Positions 23,361 to 35,384 of a DNA stretch of 64,000 bases are shown in pieces. The number at the start of each line of letters is the position of its first letter. The stretch's first letter is position 1. Below the pieces are notes generated by a model. That model was not told the DNA's origin. It worked only from the letters and a program-made list of their open reading frames with translations, and searched no databases. Position numbers and translations under genes: made by a program. The DNA comes from Oxyruncus cristatus. Taxonomy: Eukaryota; Chordata; Aves; Passeriformes; Cotingidae. The stretch lies in assembly GCA_013399855.1 (NCBI GenBank), contig VXAY01004354.1, positions 121,472 through 185,471 of the forward strand. Reading direction: 5' to 3'.

Positions 23361-25924
23361 CACAATCAGACAAAACCTGACAGCCAGGAGAAAACTGCTG
23401 ATGTCCAGCAATACCATGGCCTGACTATCCTGGAGGGGACATAACTCCTTCCCAAGGGCAGGATTGCTGCTGGTGCCTGTATCTGCCTGGGAGGGAGCCT
23501 GGCTGTTCAAGGTGCAGCATCTGAGCCCTCTGGCTGCACGAGCTGTTGTTCTGGCGCCTGTTTGTGAACATTAACACGCTACGGTTTTGTCACTCAAAAA
23601 TCCCAGGACTTGTAATGAGAGACAGCACTTCACCCAACACTGTCAAGTGTGAAGGGTTTCGTGGAAACTTCTCTGGTTTCTGTGCATGTCAGCTCTGAAA
23701 AGCAAGCTCGTCTCCGAGCCAGGCAGCAGATCCTACACTTCAATTATGCCCCAGAGGCAAGGGCAGCAGCCGGGCTGTGTGAGAGTATCCAGCCTTCACA
23801 TCACAGGGCAGTGAAATCTGCTCTTGGGCTGGCTCTGCCAGCCTCCATACTGCAGCCAGCAGCACTATCAGCAGAGCTGGTAGTTACCCTCTTCCCCACT
23901 TTTTCCCATTTTCCTCTCTTTTTCCCATTTTTACATGAAGCTGAGCTGCACAAATGTTTGATCCCCTTGGACACTGGACAGAGAAGTGAAGGTCATTGCT
24001 GTCCTCCTAGGGAAATCCTCCTGTGGTCAGTACCACTGGCTCCAACACTGCCTAAACCTGGCTGGAAATGTCTGTGTCTGGACTTACTGCAGCCTGTTGG
24101 GATGTGGGGTGCTGGGCAGGGACCTGCCTGTATGTGGGGAGGTTGTGGGATGGATGCTGAAGTCACCCAATGGGCAGGAATGGGGATCAGAGGACTGTAC
24201 CCCTGTTCCCCATCCCTCAGCATCCTGCCACCGCCTCTGCCCAGCCCTGGACAGTGTCTCCTTGGTACGAGCTCTGGTTTGGCTTTGCTGTTGCTCCCTG
24301 TGGCTTTGCTGTGCTATGGACTTGATTTTAATGGAAGATGAAAGTGTGGCAGGGGCGTGGAGGTGGCAGAGACTGGTCTGAGCTGAATGAAGGTGAGGCT
24401 GGCGCGGATTCCTTGACAGAGCATGTGGCCCTGCTGCTGCAAGCGGGGTGTGTGGGAGCCCTCACCCATGGAAAAAACACAGAGATGCTAAAAAAAAAAA
24501 GCCAGGCCAAACTCTAGCAATGCCTATCTTGTTTTGTTATAGATTAACCACTGCAACAGACTCCAGGCACTGTGCTGAGCTGGATGTTTAACCTACTCTT
24601 TCAGTCCTTGTTTTTAGGAGCGGAACATTGCATCTGTGTTTTTATCTGGAGGTCACAGACTGCAGAGATGTTTGCCTTGCCTCTGTGCAACTCTAGCAGG
24701 GAGTCGGGAGCAGAGGGTCCATCTCTAAGTACCCCAACCCCAGGGTTGCAGGACACGGCCCCGTGTGGGTCTGGGGAGCACCCTGCCCCAGGACATGTGA
24801 TGGAAGGAGCCAAGACCCTTCATCTCAGTGCTGGGCAGAAATGCCACATATTGACCAATTAATTCTCCCCTGAGCATCACCCATCTCCTGGCGGGGGCTG
24901 CTGGAGCCTCCCTGCCCCCACTGAGGGCCATTTGCCAGGTGCAGTGGTGCTGAACCGGGTGGTTTGATTTCTGGTAGGGTTTCAGGTGCTGCCCAGAGCG
25001 CAGGACGGTTTTGCTGACCCTGCAGCCTGTAATCTTACTCCTGGACTTAAGACACCTCTTGGCCCCATTCCCTGCTCCTCTGTCCTCAGGACAGGCTGTA
25101 ATCATCTCTTGGCAGGACAGCCCTGACCTGAGCGCTCCGGCCCCCAGCAGATTTCCCCAGCCTTGCTGAGTGTTTGCAAAAACACCCAGTGATTTATTCT
25201 CCACAGCTCAGCTGGGCAGAGGAAAAAAACATGTTGCTCTTTACATCTATTCCTAATTTTGTTGGTTTTCCTTATAGCAGAGATTGCCAATAATAATACA
25301 GCAGGAACAGCTCCTGGCCCCAAACCCGTCAGTTTTCTACCCTTTTTGGGGGCAAGTGCCAGCCTGGTTTCTTGCCAGCCCAATGTCTGCTGACAAGTGT
25401 CCAGCAGTGACACAGGCGGGATTAGTGATGGTGTGGGTGAGCCGTACTCCCTCAGGCCTGGATTGCAGCGGGAATGATGGATGATACCCAGCCCTTTGCT
25501 GCCATTTACAGTCGCTAGGAGGTGACAACTGACCCCTCTCTCCACCCCTCATCCCCCCAGCTGGTTATGGAAATGGAATGAAATAGAAAACCAAGAGGGA
25601 CAGACAAGGCTTATAGGGCAGTGCTTCAGGATGGGAATTTTCTGAGAATACATTTATTCTGGAAATCAGAAGGTGGTTCCCAGCCTTTCTGGTTCTGTAG
25701 GATGAGGGTGTTGGTGGGGGGAAAGCGACTGTGCCCCTGCAAGACCGGACCTGGGAAAAGCCTCATTGCAATGGGCAGAGGAGGAGCCAGTAGGAATGTT
25801 TACTTAGCCCTGGAGAGGTGGGGTTGGGTGGTGTTACTGGTTTCCTTGTCTGCACTGGAAGTGGGGCTGGCAAGGGAGCTCTGTGGCCTACCCCATAGAC
25901 CCAGCAGGTATAAGCACGCTGTTT

Positions 25925-25936
25925 NNNNNNNNNNNN
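25925..25936. other. Assembly gap (12 N)
   Basis: Twelve N bases are followed at once by a run of seven G. The unknown length is probably a G-homopolymer or G-rich repeat that the sequencing failed to read through. Confidence 0.98.
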
Positions 25937-28900
25937 GGGGGGGAAATACATCAGTATCTTAAAATGTGACCCCTCCAGGTTATTCACTGTGTAAATATAT
26001 GCTCTTAACTAAACAAAACTGTAGAAGTCAGTTAATGTCTTCCTTGTGTCCCCGCCTGCCTCCTTGCACAGCTCTGCAAGGTCTGCAGCCACAAAGCATA
26101 GTGAAAAATAAGTTTGTTCAGCTGGCCCAGGAGACAGCTCACAACTGGTGGAGATGGAGCAGTATGGAGAGAGCAGGATTATTGCCTAAGCTGAGGCTGG
26201 CATTGCCCAAATCAGGGCAGGGAAGGTCCAGCCACGCTTCCAGTAGCTGGGATGCCTGCAGGACCTGGACACGATGCATCCGTCTCTGGGCAAAGAAAAG
26301 CCTGTGACTGCTGAAGACTGGGAATCCTGTTCTTTGCCAGTCCCTTTCCACACTATCCCTGCCTCTCCCTGCCCTCCCGGGGTTGGCCACAGGTCTTGAC
26401 ACCCCTTTTCCATGTTGCCCACAGTGGGAGAGGTGAGCAGGCTGACCTCAATATCCCAACCCTGGGACAGCTCAGCCCTTCTCCCCCTGCAAGCCCTGGG
26501 CTCCGCTTCCCTGCCGCCTCCCCGCCACGGTGCTGGCACATAAATCCAGCTGCAGACCCGGGCTGTGCAACAGCGAAATACTGGGAAACTGGGAGGGTGC
26601 CAAGGACTTTGATCCCGGGCCACGAAAACCTCCTCTGCAAGCTGCCTTCTCTTGTGCAATAAACTCCTGGAGGGGGGTGGGTGGGTGGCTGAGCTGGCAT
26701 GTGCTACCCCAAAAAGGGAGTCTGGCTGGTCAGTGATGGGGTCGTCGGCAGCCTCATAACGGTGCCGGTGCCAGTGCCGGAGCCAGGCAGGCGCCTGTGG
26801 CACCACAGACATTTACCTTGGACTGCACCCAAGCGCTGCTGCTCCTCCTTGGTACATCTGCACATACCAGCATCAGCAAGGCCAGCTGAAAACCTTCTCA
26901 GGTGGCAGAGGGCATGTGCCCAGTGTGGCATTGAGCCCCTACTTCCAGAGATGACTAGCAGGGCAAGCCAGGTAGCTCTGCAGGGCATTGGTATCCTGAT
27001 CCTTCCTGCAGCAGGGCTGTGGGCGCAGCACTGTGGGGTGGGTGGTGCAGAGTTATCAGATGTGAATGTTAGTGTGTGCCTTAAAAATATTTAAAAAGGG
27101 GGGGTTCAATTTTTTTAAAATTTGGGGTTTTTTCCTTCCTGGGGTGCTCAGCAGCCCCAGCCCACCCCAGCTCAGGGGTGGGTGATGCTGAGCTTCTGGG
27201 TGTGAGCATTGTGCTGTGCTGGACATGCAATATCAGCCTGGCCAGGAATGAAAGGGCCACAGGTGCCCTCTGCTAAATGGCTCACTGAGCCATTGATTAA
27301 CAATTTCTTTTTCCCATTTTCATTGGCTTTATTCCAATGCCAGCACCATCCAGCATGCTGGTGGAGAGGGGCTTTTTATGTTCTTTAAAGGCAAACACGG
27401 GAAATAGAGGGATTTTTTAGCGAATGCCAGATTGCAGCTTGATCAAATCAAGGCAGAAGGTGGTCTGCACAAACAGGGATGTTTGAAAAGAAGGCAGAAC
27501 ATCATCTGGGGCTTCTCATACCAGGAACCCTCCTAATGCAGACAACAGAAACCCTATCCCATGGTCTGAAATGCTGCCAGGTCCTTAGCGAGGTGGTGGT
27601 CTCCCCTGAGCTGTTGCTGCAAACATCCAAGATTCTCAGGCAGACACTGGTCGTGCAGGACCAAGGCTCCTGCGGTCATGGCCAGCCCTGCCACGATCTG
27701 CTTTTATTTCACTGTTCTGTACTTAAACACAAATTTTTTATTAGCATTTCTGCTCCTTTGTTTCTAACTGCAGCCTTATCTCTCACACCCATGGACACAA
27801 GTGTCAGAGAGACACCTCTGCACCAGGGGCTTGTCATCCTGTGAAAGTGCCTCAGTCTGCCACCACGTCCCGACCATCCCCTGGGGCTGAGAAGTTTAGG
27901 ACATTAGTGCCATAAAGCCTTTAACATCACTCCAGTGTCACCCAGCTGTGGCTTCCCAAGCTCAGCAGTAACTTGAAGTGTTTTCCTGCTCTGCCAAGTA
28001 CCCTGAGTGACCCCCGGCACTCCCATCCCCATCTCCCTGCAGCTGGACTGCAGCACACACGCTCTCAGTCATGCCTGGATTTATGATTTTGCAGCCCCAA
28101 GCCGACCCTCTCCAGGTCAAGCACTTTGCCTGCAGCACCCAGCTAGGTATCCCTGTGTTTCGGGAGCATCCAACCACTGCAGCTCCCGGAGCTGGCTGTG
28201 GCCAAGTGAAAGCCAGTGGTGAGCAGCAGAGATCCTGCAGTGCTGGGGCTGCTGCTACCGGCCCCTGTGGTGCAGCGACAGCTTGGCAGCGTGCGAGAGT
28301 TTCCTTTTTTTATTAGCTGTGCTTTCCTGCACCCCCCATCGAGGTTCCCATGCATCGGGATGAAATCGGTGTTTGGCTCTGTGTCAGCCCCTGTGCAGTG
28401 CCTGGGACAGAGATGGGCCTGGTTTTGGTCCCAGCGGAGGGGATGGAGGCAGCATCACCAGTGTACCTTCACCCTCCTACCACACCAACCAGGGCCATGG
28501 CACCCACCAGCTCCGCAGAGCTGGGCATGGACATGGCACCCAACTTTTTCTCCAGAGAATGGAACTTCTTTTAACACAAGGGAAAAAAACCCAAAACATC
28601 CCAACCCCAAACATGTTTTTAAGGAGAAACAAAGATTAGAAATACTGTAAGCAGTGGAGACAAAACCCCAAAAATAGCATCCGAAGTTTCCTCCACGTGC
28701 TCTCCCTGCAGGCAGCCTGCACTGTATTTGTCTTCACTTGCCATTTCTGCTGCAATCCATTTGAGATTGCCACTGGCGAGGAACCCATCTGTTAAAAGCT
28801 CAGTTGAGATCTATGGCGAAGATGTCTGCAATTAAAAAATCCGGGCATTCATTAAAAACAAAAAATAAACAATGTCCTCTGCATGTCTTCCTTTTCCAAA

Positions 28901-31900
28901 CAAAATCCACTAAAACCATCACTGGCCATGTTGTCTGGGCTCGGGAGTTGCCGTGGAAGCCCAGTGCGGATTTCCTTCCACGTGGGGAGGGATTTGCTTT
29001 GCAGCCACTCTGAGGCTTGGAAGTACTTGGTGTTTGCTGCATGTTGTGCCTCATCTCCACAGTTTGCTGCAGGCCACCCTGGTGAGGCAGATTCCTCCCG
29101 GGTCAATTGCTTTTATCATAAAAACAAATGTTTTCTATCATCCCTTTCATCCGGGATGAAAGCACAGACAGGAATCACACAACTCCCCGCACTGCCTTGG
29201 TGGGCCCTGGCACTGCGGACGCTCGCTCTCCCTCCAGAGAAATGGGGTAGGAGGGACAGGGAAGGCAAACAGGAGCCTGGAGTGATCCCTGCCTTTGCCT
29301 TAAAAAATAAACCCTTGGGGCCACCTGAAAAAATAACCAACAGGGCTCTGCCCCAGCTCCTGCCCCAAAGCATCATGGCCAGTGCTGACATCTAAGTGGT
29401 TTCTGCCAGAGCCAGGGACAGGTTGGGCAACCATTTGACCCCATCCACTCGAGGAGGGGACAGAGATGGAGGCAGGAGGGTAATGGGGCCCTTCGAGGAG
29501 GCTGAAGGCATAGAGCCTGTGTAGCCAAGCACAACAGTGGCTGCGGGGAGATACAATTGCTGCCTATAAATAGTGCCAGGAAGCAAGCATCAGGGAGGCA
29601 AGAAAGCTATTCAAGCTAGAGGACAATGTTGGCACTAAAGCAACTAGATATAATTAGCCATTAATAAATGAAGACCAAAGATTAGAGAAAGTATCTAATA
29701 TCAGAACAGTGAGAGTTGGGAAAGCTTTCCAGGGGGAAGGGCAGAGGAGACCTTGACCAGTGTTTAAAACAGACTGTGGCTATTTTTTAAAAGCCATAAA
29801 GTTATGAGCTGTCAAGCCCAGCCTGCTGTGATTGCTGATGAGCCTTTTTTCTGTGTAAAAGGGAAGATTTGGCCTCTCTGTGGCATCATGGATAGCAGAG
29901 GGGCTGGGAAGCCAGCGCAGGGCCAGAGGGGTCATGAGGCTGATGCCCCTGCATGCTCCCCAGCTCTGGAAAGTACCAAAGAAACAGCCTGGAGCTGTGC
30001 ACAGAAGAAAACCCCCAGACATGCCAACTCCCTGGGCCAGGGACACAGGACAAGCCCTGGTGGAGTGAGCAGAGGGGTCTGTGAGAGGTGGTTGGTTTTC
30101 TTTCCTTTTCACGAAAGTAAATCTGAAAAAATAGGCACACGAAGGACAGGTGACAGTGAGCACTGAGCTTGCCTGCCTCAGCCCTCCTGACCTTTAAACA
30201 GTGACTGGGGGAAGCAAAGTTGGTGCTGGTATTGCAGCAGCCTCAGAGTTTGCAAAACTCTGGCTCCTGCTCCAAGCAACAGAAGGATGGGTACCCACCA
30301 TGGCCATGTGTGCCCTCCTGCATGGCCCATGGCAGAGTTGTCAAGGCAGATGGATGCACCGGACTGGTACCTGTAGGACAGCTGCCTTGTGCCCACACCA
30401 GCCCTCTACCCTGGCCCAAGCACCACAAGCCCCATCCCGGCACTGTTCCCTTGGGAAAGCCCAGGGTGGAGACTCACAGGGTGCCCCCATGGGAGCTCCA
30501 ACACCCCTGGCCCTTGTGGCAGAGACATAGTTGGGCTGTTTGGGGTTGCTGTGTGCTGGCTCCGCACAAACCCCAGGAAGACTCTTCTCACCAGGGATAA
30601 GAGCAAGAACCCTGGGCAGGGGCCCTGTTATCCGAGACAGCCACTGCCAGCTATTGCCACAGCTTGGCTTTGCTTTGCTCCTGGGGGAACTGTGGGAGTC
30701 CTTTCTCGCAGGCAGAAATGAAGCCATCTCAGGCAGCCAGGTGCCTTTTCTGGAAGACACGTTTTAGGCAAGGAGCTATTATTGGCTGAGTGCAAATTAT
30801 ACTGTCTGTGCTGTATGAGCAGGGGCGTGGATACAGCCATGAGCTCTCTGGCCTTGAGACCCCTTGAGTTCACCAACTCCTGCAGCAGCTTCCTGCTCCA
30901 ACCCTCAGCGGTAAAGCGCCGTCAGCCCTGTGCAGCCACGGGGCACCATCCTGTCCTGTCCTGTGTGGAGCAGCTCCAGCATGGGGCTGACTGGAGGGGC
31001 TGCTCCTGCCTTGGAGCTGGGGCTGGGTGCAGGCAGCGGTGCAGGCAGCAGTGCAGGCAGCAGCCAGCGCCTGTGCATGTGCATGGGTATGGCAGTGACA
31101 GGGATGATTCCTCCTCGGTTGCTATTTCCAGAGGATGAAGTCACCGGGCCGCAGTGCCTGAGCTCAGCGAAGGCTGAGTCAGTGCCGGCCTCGGCGAGGC
31201 ACCGTGTGCAGCCCCCACTCTGCAGAGCCCACCATGGCCTGTGCACCAGGGCTGATTTCAGGGGGTCCAGGCTTTGCAGCAGGACAGTGTCAGCGTGGCT
31301 TCACTACAGAGGGTCTCCTGGGCTTGGCTCTTCCCCCCATGGCCCCAGCTTTGTCCCAAACAGCAGTATGTACCTTCAGTGGGCATGAGCATCAAGGGGC
31401 CATGGGGTGCCTCAGCCCATGGTCACAACATGGTTTTTGTTTAAAAATCCCTACACATATTTCCACGCACACTCGGCTGTGAACAGCCGTGCTGTGCCCG
31501 TCAGCCCCACCAGCGTGGGACACACACACTGTGATTGGCCACAGAGCAGCATGGCCGCAAGTGCTGCTTGCTGGGCACCAGCAGCCACAGCTGGAATCTC
31601 CCAAACCCCACCTGGGCTGCCGGAGGACATGTGGGAGGTGGGGGCTGTGGGAGCAGGGAAGTGAACGGGCTGATAGCACTGGGAGCCCCCCCCCCTTCCC
31701 CTCCCCTCCCTTTGCTTATCCACCCATTGAGCTCCCTTTGCTTTTTTCGAGGTTTCTGCTGCAGGGTTTAAGGCCCAAAAAGCAAACCCACTGCTGGCTG
31801 TTTGTGTCAGGTCAGTGAGCTAAAGCACCATGTGGGATGGGCAGGTGGACACTGGAGGCTGTGTGGCAGAGCAGGAGGGAGTGCTGGCACCCCACTGTCC

Positions 31901-34900
31901 CTCTCTGCTCTGCAGCCTGGTCCCAGCCTTGCACTGCAGTGGGGATCCTGGTCCCTGTGGGTGGCAGGGATGGGATAGCCAGGTCTGAGCTGATGGGTTG
32001 GATGTCATTGCCATGGATCCTCCTGTGTCCCAGAGCAAGGGGGCTGTGCTCCCTGAGCTCCGAGTACCACCTTGGCTCTGGCCCCTTCCCCACAGTCACA
32101 CCGCAGGGTGGTTAAATCCTCCACCAGGGCTGTGATAACAAACACACTTTCCAAAGAAAGAGAGGAAGTGAAAACTCCCTGGCTGCACCATGTGGTGTAA
32201 CGTGCTGCTGGCCAGGGCAGGCGCTGCCCACCTCCTTCCTGTGTCTGATTGAGTTTGTTTGCCTTCTCCAAAGCAAACAGTGTTAACTTGGGGGGGTGTT
32301 TGGCAAATCCCCTCTCTTGCTTATAAAAGCTGCTTCCTGTGCCAGGTTTCTGACACCCTGTTCCTTCCAAACATTGCTGGTGAGGGGCTGCAGGAGGATC
32401 CCAGAAATATTTGATACTTATAACCCAGCATCTGAGTGTGGGGCTTATCTGCCAGCTGCTCCCAGTGGTTGCAGGGTGGCCACGGCCATGCCCGTGACTC
32501 CATCAAGAGCCAAGGGGACTGACACAGTCCGTGCTAGTGTCACCTGTGCCTGGGGGGGCTGCAAGAGCCCTCTGGACCCCCTGAGAATGTGCCCATCCGG
32601 CTGTGCGTGCAACAGCATGGAGCCAGTGGCACGGCCCCTCCGGCACTCATCTGTTCCAGCACGCTCAGCCTTCCGCTTCCTTCCAGGGGCTTGGCCATGA
32701 CTTAGTGCATTCAGCACTTGAGCCTTTCACTGCTTTGCTGAACCCCTGCTCCTGGTATGGGCATCTGCCACCCAAATGTAGGATTCGGACAGCAGAGACC
32801 ATCCCTCGGCACACCAGCATAGGCAGTGTTGAACCAACACACAACTGCTCTCAGACCAGAACCCCGCTCTGCCCTGCAAGCCCACTCACACACAAGACAA
32901 TCTTCACCTCACTGTCTTTAAAGCCTCAGTGCCAGCAGCACAAACTGCATCAACTCAGAGATGTCCCAGACATCCGCACTGCATCACCGGACATGGCTTT
33001 GCTGCTGCAGGTCTCCTACAGGACCATGCGCTCTTCCAACAGGAATCAGGCAGATAAACAGCAGTTTTTGTTGCTCACATTTGTACTATTCATTCTGGTT
33101 TTCCTGCTAGGAGACACAAAGGCTTAGCACAGTCCTTGGTTTCAACGACATGGCCTTTGGTGCCTTATGGCCAAGTGTGGCTTGGCCTCCAGGGAACGCT
33201 CATTGCCTGGTGACTGTCTTCAAAGGAGCTGGAGGGAAAAGCTGCATTTTCTTAGAGACCTTCAAGCACAGTTTAACTCCTCAGTTTGTGACCCCACATG
33301 AGATGGGTACCACTATCATCTACCACGTGATGCTGAAGCAGAGCAATTGGTAATCTGAACTCTTGCTTCTGAGAGAGTGGGCTGCAGTCATTCAAAGCAG
33401 TGGGAACAGGCAAAATGAAACTGAACAATAATATTTTTGGGGTTTTCTCTTGGTAAAAACACAGTAACAGAATTGCAGCTATTGGGCTTGAAAACTATTC
33501 AGTCTCTGCTGTTTCCCACAGACAATACCATGGTTCTTGAGGGGCCAGGCTGAATTCCTGCCAGAAAAAGCAGAGGTGAAGAGCTGAGTTGCCCATGAGA
33601 CCCATCTTTGTGTGGCTATATGGAAATTAGTGTTCCCAGCTGCCAGCCCCCCCACACACCACCACCTTCTCAAGGGTGTTTGGGGCTCTTGGTTCTCTGC
33701 TGTGGTGCCATATTTCACATGGTCACCCAGTGCTTTCTAGCAAAACGACTCAGGTGTGGAGCAACGCAAAGTAACAGGGTGCTGGTGTTATTCTAGTCAA
33801 GGCCAGACCAAAACTACTTCAGCTGCTGGTTAAAATCCGACTTTTTCTCTCTAAGCACATTTACTGGAAAAGTGTCAAAGACAAAGAATGTGAAAATGTG
33901 CCTACAAACAGCACAGCAGTTCCCAGGAGTGACTTCCTGTAGTAAGGCTGCACAATTCCTGCCGATCCCTCTGGCCATGGCAGGAGCTGGAGCTTAAGAC
34001 ACAGTCCTTGCTGGAGAACCAAGTGATGAAAGGGGGGGTTAAAAAAAAGGTTTCAGTAAAGGCTCCTTCCTCCCTTTTCCTGGCTCAGGTAGTGAGTCAC
34101 TCAGCAAAGAGCCAGGTTTTGTAAAAATGAAGGATACACCACACTGCCCAGCTCTCTGAGCACCCACCTTGTGCCCCTGCCATCTTTTACAGAAGAGCTT
34201 GTGTGTCATTGTCCCTATAGATTGTGACGATTAGAAGACAAGTTGAAGTTAAAAAAGATTGACAAGTACACAAAAGTACAGGTGCAGGGTGGAGCAGAGG
34301 GGTGGAATTGCAGGACTAAACTTCACTGCAGGGTCTGGCTGCCCAAGCAGGGTTGGTGTTGGTGCCCCACAGAGCTCTCAGTACAAACCCCAGCCTGGTT
34401 GCTGACTCAGCACATTGGCCAAATTGTTCAGCCTCTGTGACACTCCTGGGGACAGGCCAGAGCCAGGATCCCCCAGCCTGGAGCCACCAACAGCAGCTGT
34501 GAGCACCAGCAGGCCAGACAGCTGCATCCAGGTCCTGCAGGGAACAGTGGCTGAAGAGCTTCACCCCTGCTTGGAGCAAAACTGAAAGGGTCACGCTCAG
34601 CCCTTCCTAGAAGCCAGGAAATTGTTTTCTCTTGTGTGTCTGATGTTATGGTGGGAAATGGTAAGAAAGGGGCAGTGCTTGGACGGGCAGCAGTCTTTCT
34701 GCTCCGTGCACAGCAGTGGTCCTTCATGGACTGCACTGAGCTCTGCTAAAAAGCTGGAGCAGAAAGGGGAGGTGGGCAGTTACCTCTGCAGCCTGCTGCT
34801 GCCACGGGAAACTGCCTCTTGGATCAATCTGCAGCAAGGACTTGCTGAAATGGGAATCCTTGCCACACCTCTGCTGCCTTCCTTGTAATCAAAAGTTCCT

Positions 34901-35384
34901 TTCCTTCATAATAATCTTCAGTTTAATCTACTACAAATAAAGGATTTTACCCTTACGGATTCAAGAAAGTATTCCAGCTCTAGCAATACTGTGCACTTGA
35001 TCGCTCAAAAATGTGCTGAAGTACAAGTTAGGTAGAAGGAATCAATAACAATTTATCATGAAAAGGCCAGCCCAGGAGAAACAAGAGGTTCCAATAGGAC
35101 AGAAGAAACTCACCTTTAGGAAAGTACCATCATACCCCCTGTTCCAGTAATCAAACGTTATTTCAAACCTAGTCACTCAAAAATGTTGCAAAACAAACCC
35201 CCCCTATTATTCTTTCAAACTATTTAGAACTTCCTATGATTTAACAAAGATGTAATCATATCCGCAGAGATCCCAGTTCCTTATGAGCATCTTAAAAAGC
35301 ACGAATGAATCATTTCCTTGTACAACAATCAACTTTGCAATGCCATGATCTTGGAAATGATAGTTGAATAGTTGAAGGCAAGCA
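25937..35384. other. Intergenic spacer between convergent YPEL1 and PPIL2, right part
   Basis: The GC-rich sequence continues to about 34 kb and then becomes AT-richer. No coding gene is supported. Items seen are a + strand AATAAA at 26658 followed by a G/GT-rich stretch, AT-rich islands at about 27290-27440, 28800-28890 and 29605-29820 that look like candidate regulatory elements, a 12-bp tandem repeat at 31026-31061 and a 10-C run near 31686-31695. The AATAAA could end an unknown non-coding transcript but has no partner exon that I can identify. Confidence 0.6.
31026..31061. repeat. 12-bp tandem repeat, three copies
   Basis: The unit GGTGCAGGCAGC occurs three times head to tail, with one base change at the start of the third copy, followed by a partial copy. 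It is a small GC-rich minisatellite. Confidence 0.9.

Larger units (their letters stand above)
16096..25924. other. Intergenic spacer between convergent YPEL1 and PPIL2, left part
   Basis: There is no supported gene here. From about 17 kb the base composition rises to a GC-rich, CCAG/CTGG-rich character that lasts to about 34 kb. Open frames of 60-230 codons occur on both strands in many overlapping frames, as GC-rich non-coding DNA produces, and none matches a family I know. Noted pieces are an exon-like segment at 18625-18741, pyrimidine-rich tracts near 19255-19310 and 23210-23360, and an AT-rich island at about 19590-20060. Confidence 0.6.

Noticed and set aside
23029..23373. Lys/Glu/Arg-rich open frame on the - strand
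   Set aside because: It is the translation of the complement of a C/T-rich low-complexity tract, not a protein gene.
23649..24341. Longest open frame of the window (230 codons, +)
   Set aside because: It opens with GTG, not ATG, and the first in-frame ATG lies far inside. The peptide has no recognisable domain and GC-rich spacer DNA gives several frames of about 200 codons on both strands.
26186..26812. 208-codon open frame on the - strand
   Set aside because: It shows the same composition effect as other spacer frames, with no motif or homology that I can recognise.
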